A DNA stretch of 16,593 nucleotides from Phycisphaerales bacterium (GCA_030748805.1 JASMLG010000125.1:1-16593); one strand, 5' to 3'; positions 1 to 7,095 are shown, counted from the first letter of the stretch. Translations and numbers: made by a program. The notes: a model not told the origin generated them from the letters alone.

Positions 1-1
1 T

Positions 2-1054
2 ACATCGAATTTCGCCTCAAAAATATGGTTCATTCTTCAAGCAGCCGTCTGGACAATTTGTCTGATTATGGTTGCTTTATTATTTGTAAAGCCAGAAATT
101 GGACTTCATGCCTTTTGGGATGTTTTGATTCCGGTTGCCCCTGCTCTTGTTGCACTTCTTCCGGGTGTCTGGCGAAACATCTGTCCAACTGCAACAATGT
201 CTCAGTTGCCCCGCCACTTGGGAATTTCCAAAAAAAGAAAAATGTCCATCGAAACACATGGCTGGTTACTATTTACTAGCGTTGTTTTACTATTCTTGAT
301 TATTCCACTACGCCACACATATTTTGATTTGAATGGTCCAGCAACTGGTGTCTTCCTAATCGTCTCATCCATAGTTGCTATTGTTTTATCCTATATATAT
401 GACGGCAAAAGTGGTTGGTGTGCTAGTTTGTGCCCAGTTAATCAGGTTGAAAAACTCTACGGTCAAAAGCCCGTTGCCACTGTAGACAATTCACACTGCA
501 GTGAATGCAGTAAATGCGTTACTGGTTGCCCCGACTCAACACCGTCCGCTAGCCCACACCTTGGTGGAAAGACCTGGCCTCGGCGTGCTGCAACGTTTGG
601 GTTAATTGGTGCATTTCCTGGATACGTTTGGGGATGGTTCCAAGTACAGGACTACGCAACCCTTTCTGCTGGTCTTGAAAATATCGTAAACACATACACA
701 ATCCCCATCATTGGTGGCGCATCAACACTTGCCCTTTATGCGCTGTTAATAAGTTCAGTCCCGCTTCAAAAACGAAAAACGATTGAACGTTTCTTTGCCG
801 CAGCCACCATCTCTTGTTACTACTGGTACCGAATTCCATGGTTGTTTGGTTTTGGTCAATTTGAAGGCAACGGGATGCTCGTTGATTTGTCTGAGACAAT
901 TTCACCTACAGTTATGACCATCATTCCATACATAACAACCGCGTTTTGGGTCTGGTGGATTGCACTTAAACGCAATGGCTTGCGTTCATGGATGACAAGA
1001 CCTCCCGATGCCGAGAGCGAACCTGCTCCTATAGGGATAACTATTTCCGCCTAA
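2..1054 (+). CDS. Membrane-bound 4Fe-4S protein (NosR/NapH/CcoG-like), 5' end missing
   Basis: The frame is open to the left edge: 22 codons, including most of a hydrophobic helix (IWFILQAAVWTICLIMVALL), precede the first in-window ATG at 68, so the gene starts outside the window. Counting from that Met, the protein has about seven membrane segments, a single Cys39 (RNICPTAT), a Cys118-x3-Cys122-Pro pair (WCASLCP), and one ferredoxin-type cluster motif C144-x2-C147-x2-C150-x3-C154-P. This layout of membrane helices around Fe-S motifs is that of NosR/NapH/CcoG-like electron-transfer membrane proteins, which pass electrons between the quinone pool or cytoplasm and exported enzymes. Only one complete cluster motif is visible, where classic NapH-type proteins have two. 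The partner enzyme is not identifiable here. The gene ends 18 bases before the isomerase-like gene, so the two may be co-transcribed. The exact subfamily is uncertain. Confidence 0.66.
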   Translation, partial: TSNFASKIWFILQAAVWTICLIMVALLFVKPEIGLHAFWDVLIPVAPALVALLPGVWRNICPTATMSQLPRHLGISKKRKMSIETHGWLLFTSVVLLFLIIPLRHTYFDLNGPATGVFLIVSSIVAIVLSYIYDGKSGWCASLCPVNQVEKLYGQKPVATVDNSHCSECSKCVTGCPDSTPSASPHLGGKTWPRRAATFGLIGAFPGYVWGWFQVQDYATLSAGLENIVNTYTIPIIGGASTLALYALLISSVPLQKRKTIERFFAAATISCYYWYRIPWLFGFGQFEGNGMLVDLSETISPTVMTIIPYITTAFWVWWIALKRNGLRSWMTRPPDAESEPAPIGITISA

Positions 1055-1072
1055 TGTGTGTACACTTAGTAC

Positions 1073-1912
1073 ATGTTCATGACTAAGACACTTTGCATAG
1101 CGAGCGTAATGTTCGCTGTTCAATCAACTGAAGTTGCAAACACTTTTCCTGAAAAATATGCAGTGAACGTTGAGATGTGGTGGCGCGAACTTCCATTCGT
1201 CGAACGAATCAACGCTGCCGCGGATGCTGGGTTTACGCACATTGAGTTTTGGCCGTGGCAAGGAAAAGATATTGATGCAATTTCCAAAGTTTGCAGGGCA
1301 CGCAACATTGAAGTTGCGCAGTTCACCGCATGGGGATTTGTTCCCGGAATGAATAATCCAAAAAACCACGAGAAGTTTATTGAAGCAATTAAAAAGAGTT
1401 GTGAAATTGCAAAAAAACTTAACTGCAAACGCATGACCGTGGTTGGGGGGAATAATCAACCAAACATGACGCAAAAAGAAATGCATCAAAATATTATTGA
1501 TGTACTAAAACTTGTTAAGCCCATCGTTGAAAAAGAAGGAATCATGTTAATCCTTGAACCGATGAATATTCGAGTTGACCACAAAGGACATTGTCTCTAT
1601 GGGAGCAAGGACGCCGTTCGTATATGCCGAGAAGTCGATTCGCCAATGATTAAAATAAACTGGGACTTGTACCACATGCAAATAAGTGAGGGTGATTTGT
1701 GTGGTCACTTGCGTGAAGGTATCGACCAAGTCGGCTATATTCAAGTTGCCGACCACCCCGGAAGGCACGAACCGGGGACAGGTGAAATCTATTACCCACG
1801 TGTGTATCAAGAACTTAAAACACTGGGATACACTGGTCCGATTGGTCTCGAGTGCTCACCTTCAATAGATGAAACAACTGCCATCAAACAATTAGGACTG
1901 CCCAATAAGTAG
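1073..1912 (+). CDS. Hydroxypyruvate isomerase-family TIM barrel protein, probably exported
   Basis: A 279-residue protein of the xylose-isomerase-like TIM barrel superfamily. The C-terminal half matches the Hyi pattern: LILEPMN, INWDLYHMQ, YIQVADHPGRHEPGTGEI and GPIGLEC. The expected metal ligands and catalytic acids are all present: Glu162, Asp198, Gln224 and Glu260, plus the His228/Arg231/Glu233 substrate-binding strip. The family interconverts hydroxypyruvate and tartronate semialdehyde or related small sugars, but many members have other substrates. The barrel starts near residue 28 (EKYAVNVEMWW). The preceding segment, MTKTLCIASVMFAVQST, resembles a short signal peptide, which is odd for this normally cytoplasmic enzyme; related planctomycete proteins are often exported. 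Start codons ATG 1073 and ATG 1079 are both possible, and neither has a clear ribosome binding site. It lies 18 bases after the Fe-S membrane gene. Confidence 0.82.
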   Translation: MFMTKTLCIASVMFAVQSTEVANTFPEKYAVNVEMWWRELPFVERINAAADAGFTHIEFWPWQGKDIDAISKVCRARNIEVAQFTAWGFVPGMNNPKNHEKFIEAIKKSCEIAKKLNCKRMTVVGGNNQPNMTQKEMHQNIIDVLKLVKPIVEKEGIMLILEPMNIRVDHKGHCLYGSKDAVRICREVDSPMIKINWDLYHMQISEGDLCGHLREGIDQVGYIQVADHPGRHEPGTGEIYYPRVYQELKTLGYTGPIGLECSPSIDETTAIKQLGLPNK

Positions 1913-1916
1913 GATA

Positions 1917-1936
1917 GCCCCAGCATATTCTGGGGC
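1917..1936. terminator. Hairpin between convergent genes, possible terminator
   Basis: A perfect 7-bp inverted repeat, GCCCCAG and CTGGGGC, with a 6-base loop, lies 5 bases after the isomerase stop and between two converging genes. Neither strand has a run of T after the stem, so this is not a textbook intrinsic terminator. It may act as a bidirectional 3'-end or stabilising hairpin. Confidence 0.4.
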
Positions 1937-1970
1937 AAGTCCTTAGAGCTGTCCTAAATAATGTCAAGAA

Positions 1971-3647
1971 TTAGTTAGTTAGGAAGGCAACTTGTTCTTC
2001 AGATTCTTGGTCTTCTTCGTCGAATTGGTCTGACTGTTGCTGGTTGGTTGAAGTATTCCAACTTGCACGGATGGCTCGATATGTGGACCGTTCGCTGCGA
2101 TAATCTTCTGCTGATTCTCGCAATTCGTCTTGTGCTTCAAGATACTCTTCAAGGGCACTGTTGTACTGTTCGGAGTCCTTGCTGAACATTCTTTTAGCAG
2201 AAGAGTAATTATTTTTTGCTGTAGACCACTTTGTTCTTGCCGTTCTGTATGAACGTGAACTAGATTGGTATGTTCTATTAGTACTTACCTTAGGAACTTG
2301 GGCAACTCTTATGTGTCGTACAAATTGACTGTTGTGCGATGAAGTTTTTTGAGGTTCACTTAATGTTGGTGCATCCGCTTCCTCATCAACTACCTGTGCA
2401 AAATGTCTTGGAGTTGATTCACCAAGTAGTGCTTGGGCAGTGCTGTAGGCAACATCAACTGATTCTTTCATGCTACTCAACAATTCAACATGATAGGAGT
2501 CCAACTCGTTACACAATTCTTTTCTTGTTTCATTATCTAGAGTAGTCCAGTTGTCTGTGTAAAGCCAGAAGTATGCGTATGCATCCCATATAGAGATACC
2601 AGATATACGATGCTCTTTACCATTGTCATCTGTCCAAACTGCTGCAAGGGCTGCGTCAATCTGATCATGCATGAACTCTTCAACGGTGTGCAAACCAACT
2701 CTCTGATGATCGGGATATTTAAATCGAGGTGATGCCTGAACAAACACAGGAACATTGCCTTCAACCATTTCCATTGTATTTCGTATATGTCGTTCAAGTC
2801 GCATAGAATCATCACTTCCGGGATTCCACTCATACACATCAGGAAACAAAGCTGTGCTTGCTTCAAGTAATCTAACAACCGATGCAGTAGTGCTGTTAGG
2901 GTTGGTGTGCCTTTGTTTTGGTAGTCCCCAATATCCTATCTTTGCATTGGGCCGTTTTGATTGAGCGTATTCAAGTCCTTCTACGTAGAAATCAATGATT
3001 GTATCCATCACTTCTTGTGATTCAGTGTGCCACATTGTCCACCACTGACCCTCCATGTCTAAACATATAGGACCATCGTAATCAACTGGCACATTCTCAT
3101 CGAGCCACTCTACAAACTTTGCTTTATCGACATCATCATATTCACCGTCTTCATACCAATCTACTGCTCCGTTATACACCATGTATTGTCCTGAAACATC
3201 GTTTGATTCTCGCCATGAATGCACAAACTCTCCTTCGTTTAGTTCTTCGCCAACTGCTCGTCTTTGAGCATTTCTGGAAAGTTGATCGTAGTAAATCGCA
3301 TCATAAAGAACAGGACCCTGACCTTGCCAGCTCATGTCTCGTCCAGCAAACGGACCGCTTGATGTTTCAAAAGCATTACTAGGTGATGGATCGGGGGCAA
3401 CCCAACCTGGAACTGGACCCCAGTTTTGCATAAGAACAAGTATGTCTGAAGTATCGGTAACTCCATCGTTATTTAGATCGGTGGGGCAATCACCGTTACA
3501 AAGTTGGTTTAATTGACTCGCAATTGCAACTAGATCCATTGAATCAACGTTGCCGCTATTGTCTAAATCCGCATTTGGGGAAGCTGTTGCGGTTGCAGCT
3601 GTGAGGGACATGGCAATCATAGCCAGTGCCAGTGGTTGGGTTGTCAT
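1971..3647 (-). CDS. Secreted protein: N-terminal dockerin, possible glycosidase-like domain, aromatic heptad tail
   Basis: I place the start at the ATG at 3647, because GGAG lies six bases upstream of it. An ATG at 3677 adds ten residues (MKFTLSLELV) but directly abuts a hairpin and lacks a ribosome binding site; on the other hand those residues would supply the basic signal-peptide n-region. From 3647 the protein is 558 residues. A hydrophobic export signal ends near TATASP. Residues 25-78 form two dockerin-type EF-hand-like loops (DLDNSGNVDSMDL, DLNNDGVTDTSDI). The middle (about 95-370) is an acidic, Trp/Tyr-rich domain with DGPICLDMEGQWW, KIGYWGLP, VPVFVQASPRF and ISGISIWDAY, resembling successive beta strands of a TIM-barrel glycosidase, with the D-x-E of LDMEG as a possible catalytic site; this is inference from pattern only. 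Residues about 466-535 are ten consecutive heptads with an aromatic residue at position 2 in nine of them, followed by an acidic end. Probably an extracellular polymer-binding or degrading protein. Confidence 0.72.
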   Translation of the reverse strand: MTTQPLALAMIAMSLTAATATASPNADLDNSGNVDSMDLVAIASQLNQLCNGDCPTDLNNDGVTDTSDILVLMQNWGPVPGWVAPDPSPSNAFETSSGPFAGRDMSWQGQGPVLYDAIYYDQLSRNAQRRAVGEELNEGEFVHSWRESNDVSGQYMVYNGAVDWYEDGEYDDVDKAKFVEWLDENVPVDYDGPICLDMEGQWWTMWHTESQEVMDTIIDFYVEGLEYAQSKRPNAKIGYWGLPKQRHTNPNSTTASVVRLLEASTALFPDVYEWNPGSDDSMRLERHIRNTMEMVEGNVPVFVQASPRFKYPDHQRVGLHTVEEFMHDQIDAALAAVWTDDNGKEHRISGISIWDAYAYFWLYTDNWTTLDNETRKELCNELDSYHVELLSSMKESVDVAYSTAQALLGESTPRHFAQVVDEEADAPTLSEPQKTSSHNSQFVRHIRVAQVPKVSTNRTYQSSSRSYRTARTKWSTAKNNYSSAKRMFSKDSEQYNSALEEYLEAQDELRESAEDYRSERSTYRAIRASWNTSTNQQQSDQFDEEDQESEEQVAFLTN

Positions 3648-3678
3648 AACTAGCTCCAAGGACAGGGTGAATTTCATG

Positions 3679-3705
3679 GTCGAGACCGTCTCGACAGGTG
3701 CACCT
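3679..3705. repeat. Hairpin followed by a 10-bp palindrome in the dockerin gene leader
   Basis: GTCGAGA and TCTCGAC form a perfect 7-bp stem with a CCG loop (3679-3695), immediately followed by the palindrome AGGTGCACCT (3696-3705). The hairpin ends one base from the upstream ATG at 3677 of the minus-strand gene, about 30 bases before the preferred start at 3647. It may be an operator or a leader mRNA structure. Confidence 0.55.
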
Positions 3706-3954
3706 CGTAGTGGTTTGAGTGGCCAATGTGAACTGAATTTGTAAGAAAACTACAAAAACGGCTTTAATAAGCCAATAATCCGCTTTGAATCCCTAAAAAT
3801 ATTGTTACTATTTTTTATTTTTGGCACCAATGGGGATTATTATCCTCGTCTTTGGTTTCCACAGCACATTAAACAAGTGCCATCAGTAGCCATCGGTTAG
3901 GTGTATTCCAATAAACAGTACCCTCCTTTTGTTCTCTATAAACATTCCACTTGC

Positions 3955-3996
3955 ATCGATTACATCAAACAGTCGGGTTTTATGATGTAGATCGAT
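3955..3996. repeat. Long inverted repeat in the ebo operon leader
   Basis: The arms 3955-3967 and 3983-3996 pair over 13 bp without mismatch and with one bulged G at 3990; the loop is 15 bases. It lies 43 bases before the first operon ATG. The size and position suit an operator for a dimeric regulator or a stem in the 5' untranslated leader. It lacks a T run and is not followed by a terminator-like tail. Confidence 0.6.
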
Positions 3997-4039
3997 TCCA
4001 ATCCGTTGGTATCATCCTCAAAGCAGGAGAACCCTAATT

Positions 4040-4483
4040 ATGTACCTAAGAACTTTTTTATTAGTAGCCCTTTTGTTGGTCATTACCGGATGTAGTTCAT
4101 CAGGAAGTGTTACAAGAACAAAAGTGGCAAGTCAAACGGTTGATTCAATAAAGTTGTCTGAGATTGAAAACGTAAGTATTCAAACATTACATGACTCATT
4201 TCAAAATCCCCACAACCCCTCCAAATATATTGAAAGGGTCATTGAAGCCTCTGGCGAAGTTGTTGCATTTTCAATGAAGGATGGCATTCAATATACTGTC
4301 ACTATAAAACAAGGGGACGCAGAAGCTATTTGTCTTTTTGACGATTCTATTTCCGACAAACTTGGAGATAGCCGGAAGATACGTTTCGGTGTTGAATTGA
4401 CAATCCGAGGCAAGTGTTATTCCTCTGGATTGTTTTCAATAAATCCATTTACTTTAGACGGTTGTAGACTTGTCAACAACTAA
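4040..4483 (+). CDS. Small OB-fold lipoprotein (tRNA_anti-like family)
   Basis: The 147-residue product starts MYLRTFLLVALLLVITGC: a basic n-region, a hydrophobic core and a lipobox I-T-G-C with Cys18 as the lipidated residue, so it should be anchored to a membrane on the periplasmic side. Residues about 65-147 match the pattern of the tRNA_anti-like OB fold: ASGEVVAF, then a hydrophobic strand, EAICLFDD, VELTIRGKC with a following glycine, and LDGCRLVNN. Despite the name, such lipoproteins are not tRNA enzymes; the fold is a small-ligand or oligomer binding barrel. It is the first gene of the operon and its end overlaps the PqiA-like gene by 14 bases. By position it replaces the PqiC lipoprotein that normally accompanies PqiAB, but it shows no PqiC similarity that I can see. 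Confidence 0.8.
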   Translation: MYLRTFLLVALLLVITGCSSSGSVTRTKVASQTVDSIKLSEIENVSIQTLHDSFQNPHNPSKYIERVIEASGEVVAFSMKDGIQYTVTIKQGDAEAICLFDDSISDKLGDSRKIRFGVELTIRGKCYSSGLFSINPFTLDGCRLVNN

Positions 4484-5108
4484 ATCTAACCTTGATTCTG
4501 ACAACTGCTCAGAGGTTATTCTTGCATGTAATTGTTGTGGTCAAATACAGAAAACACCTCCAGTCCCTGTTGGATGCGTTGCTTCATGTGTTAAGTGCAA
4601 CACCACTCTCCAACAATACACTCCAAGAGGATTGCAACGAACAATTGCCTTTTCTATTTCCGCCCTGATTCTATTTATACCAGCAAACTTGTTACCCATC
4701 ATGTCGATAAATCGAATGGGGTTTCAAAACGAAAGCACGATTTGGGGCGGGGTTGTAGAGCTGTGGAATACTGGAACAAGGGGAATAGCGATTATTGTTT
4801 TGCTGTGCTCTATTGTAATTCCACTGGCAAAATTAATTGTAATGTTCTTCTTATGTATTTCTTGTAAAACAAATTCTGCTAAACGGAACTCCAAACTTCT
4901 ATCGTTTATTGACATAATCGGAAGATGGTCAATGCTTGACGTCTTTTTAGTTGCTATTCTCGTGGCACTCGTTAAACTTGGAACAATTGCAACTATACAA
5001 CCTGGATTGGGCATAGTTGCTTTTGCAGGAGTCGTAGTTTTAACAATGATTGCTTCTGCAAATTTTGACTCACGTTTATTTTGGCTTCAACAGGAGCCAA
5101 AAAGATGA
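4470..5108 (+). CDS. PqiA/LetA-like membrane protein, single-domain form
   Basis: The 212-residue product has an N-terminal zinc-ribbon-like region with C20-x2-C23 and C40-x2-C43, then four membrane helices (about 57-77, 104-130, 152-172, 178-196). The segments IPANLLPIMSI, GRWSMLDVFLVAILVALVKLG, IQPGLGIVAFAGVVVLTMIA and FDSRLFW are strongly characteristic of PqiA. E. coli PqiA and LetA contain two such units (about 400 residues); here there is only one. PqiA-type proteins are the inner-membrane partners of MCE proteins in lipid transport across the periplasm. The start appears to be TTG at 4470, since an in-frame stop lies at 4455 and no ATG precedes the first helix. It overlaps the upstream stop by 14 bases, and its own stop overlaps the next start as ATGA, so translation of all three genes is probably coupled. 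Confidence 0.88.
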   Translation: MSTTKSNLDSDNCSEVILACNCCGQIQKTPPVPVGCVASCVKCNTTLQQYTPRGLQRTIAFSISALILFIPANLLPIMSINRMGFQNESTIWGGVVELWNTGTRGIAIIVLLCSIVIPLAKLIVMFFLCISCKTNSAKRNSKLLSFIDIIGRWSMLDVFLVAILVALVKLGTIATIQPGLGIVAFAGVVVLTMIASANFDSRLFWLQQEPKR

Positions 5109-5965
5109 AATTGCCAATAGCTACAATAACAAGTTCAAAGAAAAAAAACATTTCTCTTTCTTGGATTGTTCCAGCAATAACCATTGTTTTAGCGATTGTT
5201 TTATATGCAAGGTGGGAGATGTCAAAGGGACCCATGGTCACTATTTACTTTAAAGATGCTGGAGGAATAACCGTTGAGTCACCTGTTATTTATAGGGGTG
5301 CAATCGTAGGTAGGGTCAAATATATCGAACTTAGCAAGGACATGTCTAGCATAGCAATCAAGGTGCAACTTGTTTCTAATGCAAAGGAGCTCGCTGTAAA
5401 TGGAACAATGTGGTGGATCGTTAAACCGAACGTTTCTCTTGAAGGAGTCAGTGGATTAGAAACCATTGTTGGTCCAAGATATATTGAACTTTCTCTTGGT
5501 AACGGTGAACCGATGTTCGTGTTTACTGGATCAGAACATCCTGTTCATGAAAATACCAAGAATTTCACGTTAATCACAAATACAGCAAATAATATTTCAA
5601 TTGGTTGCCCACTTTATTATCGAGGTGTCACAGTGGGTCAGATAACAGAAATAATTTTAGGTGACGACTCTAAAACTGCAAGGCTTAATTTAATTGTTGA
5701 CAAGAAATATACACAACTTGTTAGAACTAACACAAAGTTTTGGAATATAAGCGGTTTAAGTTTTGAAGCAGGTTTCACTGGTTTAAGTATAAACTCAGGT
5801 CCTATTACTTCGTGGATTAAGGGTGGAATATCTATGGCAACTCCAAACTCAATTGGAGACATAGCCCCTGCTGGGTACGGCTTCACACTAGAAGATGACC
5901 ACGAAGATAACTGGCTTGATTGGTCTCCATCAATACAACTTACAAATCAATCGGAGAATGAGTGA
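5105..5965 (+). CDS. MCE-domain protein (PqiB/MlaD type, two MCE domains)
   Basis: I place the start at ATG 5105, eight bases after AGGAG and overlapping the PqiA-like stop as ATGA; an in-frame TTG at 5081 is less likely. The 286-residue product has a basic N-terminus, one membrane anchor (about 19-36, SWIVPAITIVLAIVLYA), and two MCE domains: residues about 43-132 (GITVESPVIYRGAIVGRV ... GLETIVGPRYIEL) and about 153-246 (ISIGCPLYYRGVTVGQI ... GLSINSGPITSWIKGGI). MCE proteins form hexameric rings or tubes carrying hydrophobic molecules between inner and outer membranes. E. coli PqiB has three domains and LetB seven, so this would make a shorter tube. The C-terminal tail is acidic and lacks the long coiled coil of PqiB. 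It pairs naturally with the PqiA-like gene just before it and leads directly, by a GTGA overlap, into eboD. Confidence 0.9.
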   Translation: MKLPIATITSSKKKNISLSWIVPAITIVLAIVLYARWEMSKGPMVTIYFKDAGGITVESPVIYRGAIVGRVKYIELSKDMSSIAIKVQLVSNAKELAVNGTMWWIVKPNVSLEGVSGLETIVGPRYIELSLGNGEPMFVFTGSEHPVHENTKNFTLITNTANNISIGCPLYYRGVTVGQITEIILGDDSKTARLNLIVDKKYTQLVRTNTKFWNISGLSFEAGFTGLSINSGPITSWIKGGISMATPNSIGDIAPAGYGFTLEDDHEDNWLDWSPSIQLTNQSENE

Positions 5966-7083
5966 CTGAAGAAATCAATTCAATCGAAAGGACTTTTTCT
6001 GTTTCTTGGACTCATCGACTCCACTTTACCTCAAATTCATTCGCAGAAGAAGGTGTTCTTGGCAAAACAATTAATGATTTAAAGCCGTTAAAACTTCTCG
6101 TAGTTTTAGATGGTGGCCTTGTTAATGCTAATGAAGATCTACTTAACTCTATAGAGAAGTGGATGAACGTTTTGGATTGTGAGTGTTTTAATCCAATACA
6201 GGTTACTGGTGGAGAAGCTGCAAAAAACAATTCATCTGTTGTTGATACTGTTCTTGAAGCTATCAATTCAAATAACTTGTGCAGGAAATCTGCAATCATC
6301 GTTATTGGAGGAGGTGCTGTTCTTGATGCAGTCGGATTCGCCGCCTCAATTGCACACCGTGGAATTAAACTTATTCGAATGCCGTCAACAACCTTATCTC
6401 AATGCGATTCTGGTGTTGGCGTAAAGAACGGAATAAATCTTTTTGGAAAGAAAAACTTTACCGGAGTCTTTGACCCGCCCTTTGCAGTAATCAACGATAT
6501 AGAATTACTAAGAACACTTGACGACCGACATTGGAAATCTGGGTTAAGCGAAGCAGTAAAGGTATCTCTTGTTAAGGACAGGAGATTTTTTAATGAGATT
6601 GAATCGAGCAGTAAAGATCTCTTAATGAGAAATATGGAAGTTATGGAATCTGTCGTCAGGCAATCTGCAATTCTTCATTTCAGTCACATCACTGATGGCG
6701 GAGATCCATTTGAGTTACTTGATGCAAGACCACTTGACTTCGGTCACTGGGCTGCTCATAAATTAGAGCAACTTACTGACTACGACCTTACTCATGGAGA
6801 AGCTGTTTCAATTGGTCTAGCGATTGATATTCGTTGCAGCGTTTTGCTTGGTCTTTTAGAAGAAAAAACTTCTGATAGAGCAATAAACACCTTGCAGTCA
6901 CTTGAGCTACCCACTTTTCATCAAGAAATGAATAACCCGCTTCTAATTGACGGCATTGAGGAGTTTCGACAACATTTGGGTGGAGAGTTAACTTTGTTAA
7001 TGCTTGAAGATATTGGAAAACCAGTAAATGTCCACAATTTGGACTCCAGAATTATTAAACAAGCAATCGACGATCTCCTGTAA
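5962..7083 (+). CDS. eboD: EboD: 3-dehydroquinate synthase-like sugar phosphate cyclase
   Basis: A 373-residue member of the dehydroquinate synthase superfamily, which binds NAD and zinc and closes a sugar phosphate into a carbocycle. The NAD loop is VIGGGAVLDAVGFAAS (114-129), followed by MPSTTLSQCDSGVGVKNGIN. Zinc ligands are Glu197 (SGLSEAVK), His262 (DFGHWAAHKLE) and His278 (LTHGEAVSIG). Starting with GTG at 5962, it overlaps the MCE stop as GTGA and has GGAG five bases upstream. The first 40 residues, with ERTFSVSWTHRLHFT, and the later DPFELLDARPLDFGHW segment are typical of the EboD branch and not of the shikimate-pathway enzyme. Its context between MCE and EboB/E/C/F supports that. 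The substrate of EboD is not known to me; by analogy with 2-epi-5-epi-valiolone synthase it may be a heptulose phosphate. Confidence 0.9.
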   Translation: MTEEINSIERTFSVSWTHRLHFTSNSFAEEGVLGKTINDLKPLKLLVVLDGGLVNANEDLLNSIEKWMNVLDCECFNPIQVTGGEAAKNNSSVVDTVLEAINSNNLCRKSAIIVIGGGAVLDAVGFAASIAHRGIKLIRMPSTTLSQCDSGVGVKNGINLFGKKNFTGVFDPPFAVINDIELLRTLDDRHWKSGLSEAVKVSLVKDRRFFNEIESSSKDLLMRNMEVMESVVRQSAILHFSHITDGGDPFELLDARPLDFGHWAAHKLEQLTDYDLTHGEAVSIGLAIDIRCSVLLGLLEEKTSDRAINTLQSLELPTFHQEMNNPLLIDGIEEFRQHLGGELTLLMLEDIGKPVNVHNLDSRIIKQAIDDLL

Positions 7084-7095
7084 AATCTACTCACT

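Larger units (their letters stand above)
3648..4039. promoter_or_regulatory. Divergent intergenic region upstream of the dockerin gene and the ebo operon
   Basis: This 392-bp stretch separates two divergent transcription units and must carry promoters for both. I see no convincing sigma-70 pair for either, only AT-rich tracts around 3790-3825. It contains a hairpin plus palindrome near the dockerin gene (3679-3705), a weak GGCTT/AAGCC stem (3760-3773) and a long inverted repeat near the operon (3955-3996). A ribosome binding site AGGAG lies ten bases before the ATG at 4040. Bases 3774-3954 hold nothing I can interpret. Confidence 0.45.

Noticed and set aside
1917..1936. Strong bidirectional terminator
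   Set aside because: The stem is perfect but lacks T tracts on both sides, so only low confidence was given.
3760..3773. GGCTT/AAGCC hairpin as a terminator or operator
   Set aside because: Five base pairs only, AT-rich loop, no T run; expected by chance in a region of this size.
3955..3996. Known riboswitch or T-box
   Set aside because: A single stem with a bulge does not match any riboswitch core I know; left as an unclassified inverted repeat.
4724..5014. Minus-strand open frames inside the PqiA-like, EboD and EboB genes
   Set aside because: They mirror strongly supported plus-strand genes and show no protein motif, signal or ribosome binding site.
5081..5104. TTG start of the MCE protein
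   Set aside because: ATG 5105 has AGGAG at the right distance and an ATGA overlap; the added residues overlap PqiA coding without evidence of use.
5962..7083. EboD as the shikimate-pathway enzyme AroB
   Set aside because: No other aromatic biosynthesis gene is near, the flanking genes are the Ebo set, and the regions around the NAD loop and Zn site follow the EboD pattern.
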